Assembly: GCF_900177415.1 (NCBI RefSeq)
Contig: NZ_FXAF01000002.1
Span: 186,001-250,000, forward strand
Reading direction: 5' to 3'
DNA from: Xaviernesmea oryzae
GTDB taxonomy: Bacteria; Pseudomonadota; Alphaproteobacteria; Rhizobiales; Rhizobiaceae
DNA length: 64,000 nucleotides
Part shown: piece by piece, positions 1 to 7,420 of the stretch
Position numbering within the stretch: position 1 is the first letter of the stretch
Layout: the number at the start of each line of letters is the position of its first letter
Translations under genes and position numbers: made by a program
Notes under the pieces: model-generated
The model's database searches: none
Told to the model about the DNA's origin: nothing
What the model saw: only the letters and a program-made list of their open reading frames with translations

Positions 1-977
1 AGATGTTTCCAGGCGTTGGCCGTCAGGACGCGGCCGCGGGGCGTGCGCTGGATGAAACCCTGCTGGATCATGTAGGGCTCGATGATGTCCTCGATCGCGT
101 CGCGGGGTTCGGAGAGGCCCGCGGCGATCGTCTCGATGCCGACCGGCCCGCCGCCGAAATTCACCGCGATCATGTTGAGATAGCGCTTGTCGAGCTGGTC
201 GAGTCCCATGTTGTCGACGAGGAGACGGGTGAGCGCCTCGTCGGCGATCTCCTTCGTCACCGCCTCGGCCTTCGCCACTTCCGCGAAATCGCGCACCCGC
301 CGCAAAAGGCGGCCGGCGATGCGCGGCGTGCCGCGCGACCGCCTGGCGATCTCCCTTGCCCCCTCGTCGGTCATGCCGAGCCCCATCAGCCGCGCACCGC
401 GCCGGACGATCAGATCGAGCTCCTCGACCGTATAGAAGGAAAGCCGGACCGGAATGCCGAAACGGTCGCGCAGCGGCGTCGTCAGCAGGCCGAGACGGGT
501 GGTGGCGGCGACCAGCGTGAATTTCGACAGGTCGATCTTCACCGAGCGCGCCGCAGGCCCCTCCCCGATGATGAGGTCGAGCTGGAAATCCTCCATGGCG
601 GGATAGAGGATTTCCTCGACCGCCGGATTGAGCCGATGGATTTCGTCGATGAAGAGCACGTCGCGCTCTTCGAGATTGGTGAGCAGCGCCGCAAGATCGC
701 CGGCCTTGGCGATGACCGGACCGGAGGTGGAGCGGAAATTGACGCCGAGTTCCTTCGCCATGATCTGCGCCAGCGTCGTCTTGCCGAGGCCGGGCGGGCC
801 GACGAACAGCACGTGATCGAGCGCCTCGCCGCGGTTCTTCGCCGCCTCGATGAAGACCTTGAGATTGGCGCGCGCCTCCGCCTGGCCGGTGAACTCGTCC
901 AGCGACTGCGGGCGCAGCGTCACGTCCAGGTCCTCGCCCCGCTTTTCCGGTGATATCAGTCGGGCGGCTTCACTCAT
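1..977 (-). CDS. ruvB: RuvB, Holliday-junction branch-migration ATPase (3' end outside window)
   Basis: AAA+ motor of the RuvABC complex; with RuvA it drives branch migration of Holliday junctions in recombination repair. The frame opens at ATG 977 and runs off the left edge without a stop, giving about 325 codons of a protein usually near 345. Visible are Walker [10 protein letters not shown] (residues 60-68), Walker B DEIHRL (111-116), a sensor-1 AATTR and the start of the C-terminal winged helix. The start codon shares ATGA (974-977) with the stop of the PIN-toxin gene upstream, so its translation is probably coupled to that gene, unlike the usual ruvA-ruvB junction. Confidence 0.97.
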   Translation of the reverse strand, partial: MSEAARLISPEKRGEDLDVTLRPQSLDEFTGQAEARANLKVFIEAAKNRGEALDHVLFVGPPGLGKTTLAQIMAKELGVNFRSTSGPVIAKAGDLAALLTNLEERDVLFIDEIHRLNPAVEEILYPAMEDFQLDLIIGEGPAARSVKIDLSKFTLVAATTRLGLLTTPLRDRFGIPVRLSFYTVEELDLIVRRGARLMGLGMTDEGAREIARRSRGTPRIAGRLLRRVRDFAEVAKAEAVTKEIADEALTRLLVDNMGLDQLDKRYLNMIAVNFGGGPVGIETIAAGLSEPRDAIEDIIEPYMIQQGFIQRTPRGRVLTANAWKH

Positions 978-1378
978 GCAAGAAGTTCCATTCCGGGTAG
1001 GCGGCTCGCAGCCTTTTTGTCGAAGGTCTTGATGGACTTGCAACCCTCCTCAAGCGAGCGGGCCGCTATGAGGGCATCTGCGAAATCCACGTTCGTGTTT
1101 TCAACCTGCCAAAGCGCGGCAACAACAAGCGCATGACTTTCTATGACAAGCCCTCGCGTCCGCAGCAACTTCCCTATGGCAAGTACGACCTCCTTTTTCT
1201 TGAAGCCGTACTGCGAACGGAGAGCCCAATCGAGTTCGAGCAGGCTGATGAGGGTTACAAACGCAGAATATTCGCGTCCCAGCCCTTTTCCGAACTCCGC
1301 GGCTGCGGCCACCTGCTGCGGGTTATCTCCAACCAATGTCCGCAAGATAACGTTGGTATCCAGCCCCAACATCATCAT
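974..1378 (-). CDS. PIN-domain toxin, VapC type (module 1)
   Basis: Predicted VapC-like ribonuclease of a type II toxin-antitoxin pair, 134 aa. The PIN acidic residues are visible: Asp7 in LGLDTNV, Glu48, Asp98/Asp101 in NVDFADAL and Asp120 in KTFDKKA. The start ATG (1378) overlaps the antitoxin stop as ATGA (1375-1378), and its own stop overlaps the ruvB start as ATGA (974-977), so the toxin sits in a translational chain antitoxin-toxin-ruvB. Two more in-frame ATGs follow directly and could also serve. The gene looks A/T-richer than the ruv genes, which suggests acquisition. The RNA target is unknown. Confidence 0.88.
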   Translation of the reverse strand: MMMLGLDTNVILRTLVGDNPQQVAAAAEFGKGLGREYSAFVTLISLLELDWALRSQYGFKKKEVVLAIGKLLRTRGLVIESHALVVAALWQVENTNVDFADALIAARSLEEGCKSIKTFDKKAASRLPGMELLA

Positions 1379-1659
1379 TCTGCGGCATCCGCTTGCTCAT
1401 CGTCCCCGGTATCGAGGACGTTGGCTCCCGCTGCGGCTACGATAGCGGCGTCGATTTCCTCCAGTGACGCCGGCCCGTTCGGCGGTTTCCCGAGAAGGCC
1501 GGCCAGATCGCCGAAATCGATATTCTTCGGCGTGATGACCAGTTCGTCATTCACGATGGAATAAACAACCTCGTCCCCCGGGTGCAAATTGAGAGCTTCT
1601 CGCAGGTCTTTCGGAATAGTCAGCTGCCCCTTGGCAGAAAGCGTCAGCGTCCAACTCAT
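1375..1659 (-). CDS. AbrB/SpoVT-type antitoxin (module 1)
   Basis: Predicted antitoxin partner of the adjoining PIN toxin, 94 aa. An N-terminal swapped-hairpin AbrB domain is visible (LSAKGQLTIPKDLREAL, then GDEVVY and ELVITPKN); the C-terminal part with EEIDAAIVAAA is the likely toxin-binding tail. I chose ATG 1659 because a GGAG ribosome site lies about 9 nt upstream; a TTG at 1677 is in frame but lies upstream of that site. A good sigma-70-like promoter lies in the short gap to ruvA, so the module can probably be expressed separately from the ruv operon. Confidence 0.87.
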   Translation of the reverse strand: MSWTLTLSAKGQLTIPKDLREALNLHPGDEVVYSIVNDELVITPKNIDFGDLAGLLGKPPNGPASLEEIDAAIVAAAGANVLDTGDDEQADAAE

Positions 1660-1678
1660 TACAGAATTCTCCGACAAA

Positions 1679-1723
1679 TTTCCGATTGGCGGAAAATATA
1701 CGACAATTCCGACAATACGGCAA
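1679..1723 (-). promoter_or_regulatory. Promoter and inverted repeat of TA module 1
   Basis: On the minus strand TTGCCG (1723-1718) is followed after exactly 17 nt by TATATT (1700-1695), a plausible sigma-70 promoter. Just downstream lies the inverted repeat TTTCCG (1679-1684) / CGGAAA (1690-1695), in the expected initiation region. CGACAA occurs three times here (1672, 1701, 1710). The arrangement fits autoregulation by the AbrB antitoxin, which is inferred, not shown. Confidence 0.5.
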
Positions 1724-1732
1724 ATCGCCCAC

Positions 1733-2350
1733 TCACCGCGCCAGCTCCTTCAGCCCCAGCCGGATGAGCTTGGCGCTGTCGGCGCCTTCGCCGCCGTTCT
1801 TGAGGGCCGCGGCGACCGCATTGGCCGCCTGATCGCGCGAATAGCCGAGATTGGTGAGCGCCGAGACGGCATCCGACACCGGTGCGGAGGCGACGCCCTC
1901 GCCGATCTCCTGCTTGAGGCCGATATTGGTCGAGGCCTCGCCGGCAAAGGCCGGCGCCTTGTTCTTGAGTTCGGTGACGATGCGCATCGCCACTTTCGGC
2001 CCGACGCCCGGGGCGCGCGACACGGCGGTGCGGTCCTGCAGCGCGATCGCATTGGCGAGTTCCGAGGGCGTCAGGGTCGAGAGCACCGCAAGCGCCACCT
2101 TGGCGCCGACGCCCTGGACGCTCTGCAACAGGTTGAACCATTCGCGCTCCAGCGCGGTCAGGAATCCGAAGAGCTTGAACTGGTCCTCGCGGACATAGGT
2201 CTCTATGAACAGAACCACCGCCTCGCCGACGGAACCGATCCGCGAAAGGACGCGGGAGGAGCAGAAGACCTCGTAGCAGACGCCATGCACGTCGACGAGC
2301 ACGTAGTCGTCGCCGATCTCGTCGATGGTGCCTTTGAGCTTGCCGATCAT
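1733..2350 (-). CDS. ruvA: RuvA, Holliday-junction recognition subunit
   Basis: Tetrameric protein that binds the four-way junction and seats the RuvB rings. The 205-aa length and the start [20 protein letters not shown] are typical, as are the helix-hairpin-helix segments ([17 protein letters not shown] and [17 protein letters not shown]) and the C-terminal RuvB-binding domain III ([16 protein letters not shown]). It starts 24 nt after the stop of PIN toxin 2, and antitoxin 1 starts 73 nt beyond its own stop, so both neighbours in the ruv operon are toxin-antitoxin genes rather than ruv genes. Confidence 0.97.
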   Translation of the reverse strand: MIGKLKGTIDEIGDDYVLVDVHGVCYEVFCSSRVLSRIGSVGEAVVLFIETYVREDQFKLFGFLTALEREWFNLLQSVQGVGAKVALAVLSTLTPSELANAIALQDRTAVSRAPGVGPKVAMRIVTELKNKAPAFAGEASTNIGLKQEIGEGVASAPVSDAVSALTNLGYSRDQAANAVAAALKNGGEGADSAKLIRLGLKELAR

Positions 2351-2374
2351 GGAAAACAGTCCGCCAACAACAGG

Positions 2375-2791
2375 TTATAAGGGATGGGTTTCGGGGGAGA
2401 TGAGCGAAAGCAGAGGAAAATAGGTGCGGTATCGGGCGGTATCGCGGCTCAACAGCTTATGCCCCCTCACCATCGCGTGGGCGCCTATGTAGAAATCCGG
2501 CAACGGAGAGCGCTTGTCCCCACCCGTGCGGCGATACTGCAGAAAGGCGTGCCCCGCGGCATAAGCGGCATCCCAGGGGAGTTCCTCCCGCTGGAAGAGC
2601 CCCGGAGCGAGTGCTGCATCCAACTCGGTTACGGTCGCGTAACCGGCCGCCATTTCCGCGTATATCAGCGGGTTAATCAACAGCGGACCTTCGAAACGCG
2701 CAGCTTCCAGTCGCGCCAGCGACCAATCGGTATAGGTGCCTCGCGTGTGGAAGACGTCAATGAGCACATTGGTATCGATCAGCGTCGCCAT
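2375..2791 (-). CDS. PIN-domain toxin, VapC type (module 2)
   Basis: Predicted VapC-like ribonuclease, 138 aa from ATG 2791. PIN motifs are Asp6 in LIDTNVLID, Glu46 in YAEMAAG, Asp99 in PLPDFYIGAHA and Asp117 in LLSRDTARY. ATG 2791 has GGGAT about 8 nt upstream; a TTG at 2800 that overlaps the antitoxin stop is the alternative, which would make 141 aa. The sequence is clearly different from module 1, so the two modules are independent acquisitions rather than a tandem duplication. It lies between its antitoxin and ruvA. Confidence 0.88.
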   Translation of the reverse strand: MATLIDTNVLIDVFHTRGTYTDWSLARLEAARFEGPLLINPLIYAEMAAGYATVTELDAALAPGLFQREELPWDAAYAAGHAFLQYRRTGGDKRSPLPDFYIGAHAMVRGHKLLSRDTARYRTYFPLLSLISPETHPL

Positions 2792-2796
2792 GACAA

Positions 2797-3045
2797 TCAA
2801 TCCCGCAGCAGGCGATAGAATTCCTCGCCGCTCATGTCCCCGAGAGACATCGACCCCTGCTTGCGGCGAAGATGATCGACAAGAACCTGCACCTCGCGCT
2901 CGACCTCGTCGCGCGAAGGTTCAACGAGCCGCAACACGGCCTCGCCATCGCGAAGGACGAACTCAACCTCGCTTCCCGTCTCGATGCCGAGATTGGAGCG
3001 AACGTTCTTCGGAATCGTAACCTGGCCTTTTTCGGTGACTCGCAT
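2797..3045 (-). CDS. AbrB/MazE-type antitoxin (module 2)
   Basis: Predicted antitoxin of 82 aa. The AbrB fold is recognisable in VTEKGQVTIPKNVRSNLGI, GSEVEFVLRDGEAVL; the C-terminal helix ending GEEFYRLLRD is the probable toxin-binding part. The ribosome site GAGAGG lies about 7 nt upstream of ATG 3045 and is embedded in a perfect 9-bp inverted repeat, so the same DNA could serve as operator and as an RNA hairpin masking the ribosome site. It follows ruvC by 55 nt. Confidence 0.87.
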   Translation of the reverse strand: MRVTEKGQVTIPKNVRSNLGIETGSEVEFVLRDGEAVLRLVEPSRDEVEREVQVLVDHLRRKQGSMSLGDMSGEEFYRLLRD

Positions 3046-3046
3046 G

Positions 3047-3067
3047 GTAATACCTCTCAGGTATTAC
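3047..3067 (-). promoter_or_regulatory. Perfect inverted repeat over the ribosome site of antitoxin 2
   Basis: GTAATACCT (3047-3055) and AGGTATTAC (3059-3067) are exact reverse complements separated by CTC, and the repeat ends one base before the start codon. The antitoxin Shine-Dalgarno GAGAGG lies within it. The likely role is the AbrB operator, with translational masking as an alternative or addition. Confidence 0.6.
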
Positions 3068-3079
3068 TTATTGGCCAAA

Positions 3080-3099
3080 CAAGAACAAGTCAAGAACAA
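3080..3099. repeat. Two 9-bp direct repeats, 11-nt period
   Basis: CAAGAACAA occurs at 3080-3088 and again at 3091-3099, about one helical turn apart, in the short gap between ruvC and antitoxin 2. A TTGACT on the minus strand (3093-3088) lies inside the pair and could be a -35 element for the toxin-antitoxin module, although no good -10 is spaced from it. Confidence 0.4.
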
Positions 3100-3100
3100 A

Positions 3101-3610
3101 CTAGCCCGCCAGCGCTGCGCGCATGCGGTGGCCGCCGCGATTGTGGGCGTGACAGATGGCGATCGCCAGAGCGTCGGCCGCGTCGTTTCCCTTGAAATCC
3201 GCCTTCGGCATCAGGATCTTCAGCATCATGTGGATCTGCTGCTTCTCGCCGTGGCCGACGCCGATCACCGATTTCTTGACGGCATTCGGCGCATATTCGG
3301 AAACCGGCAGCCCGGCCCGCGCCGGCACCAGCATGACGACACCCCTCGCCTGACCGAGTTTCAGCGTGGCCACCGCATCCTTGTTGACGAAGGTCTGCTC
3401 GACGGCCGCCTCGTCGGGCTTGTAGGTGTGGACGACATCGGCAAGCCCGTCATGGAGCTGGCAGAGGCGCGAGGCAAGGTCCACGTCGCCGTCCGATGTC
3501 ACCGTGCCCGATGCGACGAAACGGAGGCTGTTGCCGAGCGTCTCGATGATGCCCCAGCCGGTGCGGCGAAGCCCCGGGTCGATGCCGATGATGCGAATCG
3601 TCTCTGTCAT
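3101..3610 (-). CDS. ruvC: RuvC, Holliday-junction resolvase
   Basis: Endonuclease that cleaves Holliday junctions after RuvAB migration. 169 aa. The four catalytic acids are in place: Asp11 ([11 protein letters not shown]), Glu71 (AAVEQTF), Asp143 and Asp146 ([11 protein letters not shown]). It is the first gene of the minus-strand ruv cluster; the usual ruvC-ruvA-ruvB order is kept, but one toxin-antitoxin module separates ruvC from ruvA and another ruvA from ruvB. Confidence 0.97.
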   Translation of the reverse strand: MTETIRIIGIDPGLRRTGWGIIETLGNSLRFVASGTVTSDGDVDLASRLCQLHDGLADVVHTYKPDEAAVEQTFVNKDAVATLKLGQARGVVMLVPARAGLPVSEYAPNAVKKSVIGVGHGEKQQIHMMLKILMPKADFKGNDAADALAIAICHAHNRGGHRMRAALAG

Positions 3611-3827
3611 GCGCGCGACCTTAGCGCTTTGACCTGCGGGGCGCCATGCCGCGGGGTGCCATGCCGGCCGGTTTCAAGGGGCGTCGCTCGAAGGGACCGG
3701 CTCCCCGGCATCGTTAACCATGTCTGAAAGCTTTTGGGTAGAACCGCGCCAAACGGAGCAACCACCTTTCTTTCACCGCGTTGGCTCGCCAGAAAGGGGG
3801 AAGCCGAAGCGTGAAGGAGCCGCCCGA
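3611..3827. other. Divergent intergenic region, ruvC / HAMP-like gene
   Basis: About 217 nt without a gene, between divergent genes, so it should hold both promoters. It contains a near-perfect 15-bp tandem repeat, GCGGGGCGCCATGCC (3636-3650) and the same with one change (3651-3665). I see no convincing -35/-10 pair. AAGGAG at 3814-3819 is the ribosome site of the plus-strand gene. Confidence 0.5.
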
Positions 3828-4673
3828 ATGATACGGGATCGAGACCGGAATGAACTGGAACTGCGGCATATGCGTACCGTCGTGGACGCGTTGGACGGCG
3901 GGTTGAGACGGTTTGCCGCCGGAGATTTGAACGCAGCGGTCAATACGCCCTTCCCCGCCCCGTTCGAAGGCATGCGGCGGGATTTCAACCGGGGCGTCGG
4001 CGCATTGGGCGGCACCTTGGACGCCCTTGTCGGCGATGCCCTCGTTCTGCGCAGCGAATCCGATACGCTGCGGAACGCAATGAACGAGAGCGCCGGCAAG
4101 GATGCCGAGGATAGCGACCGCCTTTCCAGGGCAGCCGCAAGCATCGGCCTCATGAGCCAGCATCTTCGCGAGCAGAAAACGCGCGCCCAGCATGCAGCGA
4201 CGATCGCCTATAACGCCAGGCTCGACATGCGGCGCCCGAAAGAGGCGGTTGCGGCCGCGCTGAAGACCATTGAGGCCATGGGGCGGAAGCCGGACGGACC
4301 GGCATCGAAAGTCGATCTGGAAACCCTGTCCCTCGGAACAGAGCAGATCGGCCGCGAACTGGACGCACTCTGCCTCTATCTGGATGCGCTGAACGACCAG
4401 CTCGGCATTCTTTCCGAGACGGCCGGAGACCAGGCCGAAATGGCGTCCTCCACATCCGAGGACGTGAAGGACGTCTCCAGGGCGCGGCATGCCGCCAAGC
4501 TGAAAACCGACATGGCGACGCTTGCGCTGGACCGCATGGACCGGCAGATCGCGGACATCGACCGGAAAGCCGGCCGCTTCGTACGCGTCAGCGCCGTCGC
4601 CGAACCTCCGCACGATCCGGCACCGCGTGATCCCGGAGCCCGGGGCTCCCATCTGCGGCTCGTCAAGTCCTAA
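3828..4673 (+). CDS. HAMP-like, coiled-coil orphan of chemoreceptor type
   Basis: 281-aa soluble protein of unknown function. Near residues 15-50 it carries a stretch like the HAMP segment of rhizobial chemoreceptors (LRRFAAGDLNAAV, then FEGMRRDFNRGVGAL). It has no transmembrane segment before this and no recognisable methyl-accepting signalling hairpin after it; the remainder is charged, helical and probably coiled coil, with a Pro-rich tail. ATG 3828 is preceded by a strong AAGGAG at a spacing of 8, so I reject longer upstream starts. It may be a decayed or repurposed chemoreceptor fragment. Confidence 0.6.
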   Translation: MIRDRDRNELELRHMRTVVDALDGGLRRFAAGDLNAAVNTPFPAPFEGMRRDFNRGVGALGGTLDALVGDALVLRSESDTLRNAMNESAGKDAEDSDRLSRAAASIGLMSQHLREQKTRAQHAATIAYNARLDMRRPKEAVAAALKTIEAMGRKPDGPASKVDLETLSLGTEQIGRELDALCLYLDALNDQLGILSETAGDQAEMASSTSEDVKDVSRARHAAKLKTDMATLALDRMDRQIADIDRKAGRFVRVSAVAEPPHDPAPRDPGARGSHLRLVKS

Positions 4674-4738
4674 TCCGCAAAACGGTCATTCCGCGGTTTG
4701 GCGAGGGGGTCGTATTCATGGACACGGCTGCCTAAATA

Positions 4739-4768
4739 GGGCGGGATACTTCGTCACCCATCCCGCCC
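4739..4768. repeat. 9-bp inverted repeat before the LLM oxidoreductase gene
   Basis: GGGCGGGAT (4739-4747) and ATCCCGCCC (4760-4768) are exact reverse complements around a 12-nt loop, 22 nt before the next start codon. No T-run follows, so it is probably a 5'-leader hairpin or operator rather than a terminator. Confidence 0.45.
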
Positions 4769-4790
4769 CCAAGACAAGACAAGCCGAGAC

Positions 4791-5798
4791 ATGCCGATGA
4801 TCCCCTTTTCCATCCTCGATCTTTCGCCCATCGGCGAAGGTTATTCCGTGCGCGACGCGCTCGACCAGTCCCGCCGCATGGCGATCAAGGCCGAGGAGCA
4901 GGGCTACAAGCGCGTCTGGCTCGCCGAGCACCATGGCATGCCCGGCATTGCGAGCGCCGCCACGTCGCTGGTGATCTCGCATGTGGGCGCCGCGACAAAG
5001 ACGATCCGCGTCGGCTCGGGCGGCATCATGCTGCCCAACCATTCGCCGCTCGTCATCGCCGAACAGTTCGGCACGCTGGAAGCCCTGCTGCCCGGCCGCG
5101 TCGATCTCGGCCTCGGCCGCGCGCCGGGAACCGACATGCGCACGGCAAGCGCGCTGCGCCGCAACCTGGAGGCCGGAGCGGAGAATTTCCCGCACGACAT
5201 CCTCGAACTGCAGCGCCTGCTCGACGCGCCGGAGAAGGATCAGGGACTGCTCGCCGTACCAGGCATGGGTGCGCATGTGCCGATCTGGCTGCTCGGCTCC
5301 AGCCTCTACAGCGCCCATCTCGCGGCGGCCCTCGGCCTGCCCTATGCCTTCGCCTCCCATTTCGCGCCCGACATGCTGATGGATGCGATCGCCATCTATC
5401 GCGAACGCTTCCAGCCCTCGGTGGATCTCGAAAAGCCCTATGTCATGGTCGGCGTCATGGGTGTCGCGGCGGAAACCGACGCGGAGGCCGAACGGTTCTT
5501 CACCTCCTCGCAGCAGCAGTTCGTGAACCTGCGCAAGAATGTCCGCACGCCCTTCCCCAAGCCTCTCGACAGCATGGAAGGCTTCTGGACGCCGATGGAG
5601 AAGATGAGCGTCGAGCATACGCTGCGCTACGCGGCCGTCGGCTCGGTCGCGACGGTCACGGCGAAGCTCAAGGATTTCCTCGAAGAGACCCAGGCCGATG
5701 AGCTGATCATCTCCATGCCGATCCACGACATCGACGCGCGCCTGCGCTCGGTCGAGCTGTTTGCGACGCTGCCGATGATGGAGAAGGTGAAGACGTAA
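4791..5798 (+). CDS. LLM-class flavin-dependent oxidoreductase
   Basis: Luciferase-like TIM-barrel monooxygenase of 335 aa, expected to use reduced FMN on an unknown substrate. Family features are the N-terminal [56 protein letters not shown] as positions rather than one motif, and [14 protein letters not shown]; these place it with the MsnO8/YhbW-type group. ATG 4791 and ATG 4797 are both possible starts and the ribosome site is weak. It stands alone between a hairpin and a mosaic repeat. Confidence 0.85.
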   Translation: MPMIPFSILDLSPIGEGYSVRDALDQSRRMAIKAEEQGYKRVWLAEHHGMPGIASAATSLVISHVGAATKTIRVGSGGIMLPNHSPLVIAEQFGTLEALLPGRVDLGLGRAPGTDMRTASALRRNLEAGAENFPHDILELQRLLDAPEKDQGLLAVPGMGAHVPIWLLGSSLYSAHLAAALGLPYAFASHFAPDMLMDAIAIYRERFQPSVDLEKPYVMVGVMGVAAETDAEAERFFTSSQQQFVNLRKNVRTPFPKPLDSMEGFWTPMEKMSVEHTLRYAAVGSVATVTAKLKDFLEETQADELIISMPIHDIDARLRSVELFATLPMMEKVKT

Positions 5799-5820
5799 AT
5801 TTGCAGAATGAGGGCTATTG

Positions 5821-5955
5821 CCCCTCATCCGCCTGCCGGCACCTTCTCCCCGCTTGCAGGGAGAAGGAAACATGCCGCGCCGTTTTCCTCACCCAAAACG
5901 CGGCTTAGGGCACGTCCCCTCTCCCCGCTTGCGGGGAGAGGGTTAGGGTGAGGGG
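5821..5955. repeat. Rhizobial mosaic intergenic element (RIME-like)
   Basis: Imperfectly palindromic block between convergent genes. It begins CCCCTCATCCG and ends GTGAGGGG, with internal hairpins built on CTTCTCCCCGC/GGGAGAAGG and CTCTCCCCGC/GCGGGGAGAG. Related blocks recur at 55814-56080, which marks it as a dispersed repeat. The name RIME is from knowledge of rhizobial genomes, not from a search. Confidence 0.7.
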
Positions 5956-5969
5956 CAAAAACAGGATCA

Positions 5970-6716
5970 TCAAGCCGAGAGCTTGGCCATGATCTCGTCG
6001 GAGACTTCGAAGTTCGAATAGACGTTCTGCACGTCGTCGTCGTCTTCCAGGTTGTCGATGAGCTTGAGGAGCGACTGGGCCCTTTCCTCGTCGACCTCGA
6101 TCGTGTTCTGCGGCTTCCAGATCGCCTTGACCGTCTCGGCCTCGCCGAGCGAAGCTTCGAGCGCCTTCGAGACTTCGCCGAGGCTTTCGAAGGCGCAGAT
6201 GATCGTGTGGCCCTCCTCGTCGGAAGTCACGTCGTCGGCGCCCGCTTCGATCGCCGCGTCCATCACCTTGTCCGCGTCGCCGGCGCTCGCCTTGTAGGTG
6301 ATCTCGCCCACGTGGTCGAAGGAGAAGGAGACCGAACCGGTTTCGCCGAGCGCCCCGCCCGCCTTGGTGAAGATCGAGCGGACGTTGGAGGCCGTGCGGT
6401 TGCGGTTGTCGGTCAGCGCCTCGACGATAATCGCCGTGCCGCCCGGGCCGTAACCTTCGTAACGGACGGAATCGTAGGTTTCCGCATCCGCGCCGGAGGC
6501 CTTCTTGATAGCCCGGTCGATATTGTCCTTCGGCATCGACTGCGCCTTGGCGTTCTGGATTGCCAGACGCAGCGCCGCATTCATGGCCGGGTCGGGAAGG
6601 CCCTGCTTGGCGGCAACGGTGATTTCGCGCGCGAGCTTGGAGAACAGCTTCGACCGGATCGCATCCTGGCGACCCTTGCGGTGCATGATGTTTTTGAACT
6701 GTGAATGGCCAGCCAT
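5970..6716 (-). CDS. YebC/PmpR family protein
   Basis: 248-aa member of the TACO1/YebC family, known as transcription regulators and more recently linked to ribosomes stalled at proline stretches. The hallmark N-terminus [15 protein letters not shown] is complete, followed by [17 protein letters not shown] and [17 protein letters not shown]. In many bacteria yebC lies beside ruvC; here it is a few kb away on the same strand, with two unrelated genes between. Which of the two proposed roles applies cannot be told from sequence. Confidence 0.93.
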   Translation of the reverse strand: MAGHSQFKNIMHRKGRQDAIRSKLFSKLAREITVAAKQGLPDPAMNAALRLAIQNAKAQSMPKDNIDRAIKKASGADAETYDSVRYEGYGPGGTAIIVEALTDNRNRTASNVRSIFTKAGGALGETGSVSFSFDHVGEITYKASAGDADKVMDAAIEAGADDVTSDEEGHTIICAFESLGEVSKALEASLGEAETVKAIWKPQNTIEVDEERAQSLLKLIDNLEDDDDVQNVYSNFEVSDEIMAKLSA

Positions 6717-6891
6717 GGCACCCCTGATGCTTTAGCTTGTTTGGGAATGGCGCCTTATAATTTCGAAGCCCAGCACGTTCAAGGTTTTTCCGTTCAGGGC
6801 ATTTTGCTTGAGGCTTTCCGGCCCGCCGTTCCCGGAACAAAGCCAACGGCTTGCCGTTTGTTCAAGAAACGACCAACCAAGGAGACAGCTC

Positions 6892-7404
6892 ATGGCAAGC
6901 CTCACCGAAGCCCGCGAAGCACCGGAACGCCAGCTCTGGGACGAGATCAACAGCATTCACGCCGGCATGCTCGGCATCGAAGGCTCGCACATGCATTTCC
7001 AGCCGATGGCGCCCAATGCCGACCCGAAAACCGGCACGATCTGGTTCTTCACCAAGACGGATACGGACCTGGTGCGCGCCATCCGCCCCGGCACGCGGGC
7101 GCATTTCTGCGTCGTCGGCAAGAACCACGATTATCACGCCTGCCTCGCCGGCACGCTGGAGGTACGCAGGGACCCGGCCAGGATCGACGAATACTGGAGC
7201 GCCGTGACGGCCGCCTGGTACGAGAACGGCAAGGAAGACCCGAAGCTCACCATGCTCGCCTTCCGGGTCGACGATGCGGAGATCTGGGCCTCCACGGACA
7301 GCTCGCTGAAATTCGGCTGGGAGATCGCCAAGGCCAACCTGAGGGACGAGAAGATGCCGGAGGTCGGCGTCAAGCAGCACCTCGCCTTCCCCCAGCTTCA
7401 CTGA
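6892..7404 (+). CDS. Pyridoxamine 5'-phosphate oxidase-fold (general stress 26-like) protein
   Basis: 170-aa split-barrel flavin-binding protein of the general-stress-protein-26 group. Visible are IWFFTKTDTDLVRAI, AHFCVVGKNHDYHACLAGTLE as a strand pair and EIWASTDSSLKFGWEIAKA near the end. Substrate and cofactor (FMN, F420 or haem are all found in the superfamily) are not determined by the sequence. ATG 6892 is chosen for GGAGA seven bases upstream. It is divergent from yebC and convergent with the next gene. Confidence 0.8.
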   Translation: MASLTEAREAPERQLWDEINSIHAGMLGIEGSHMHFQPMAPNADPKTGTIWFFTKTDTDLVRAIRPGTRAHFCVVGKNHDYHACLAGTLEVRRDPARIDEYWSAVTAAWYENGKEDPKLTMLAFRVDDAEIWASTDSSLKFGWEIAKANLRDEKMPEVGVKQHLAFPQLH

Positions 7405-7420
7405 TCCAGGCGGCGGGCGC

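Noticed and set aside
3..953. Long open frame on the plus strand opposite ruvB
   Set aside because: It mirrors ruvB; the minus-strand translation gives a textbook RuvB with Walker motifs, the plus frame only Arg/Asp-rich filler.
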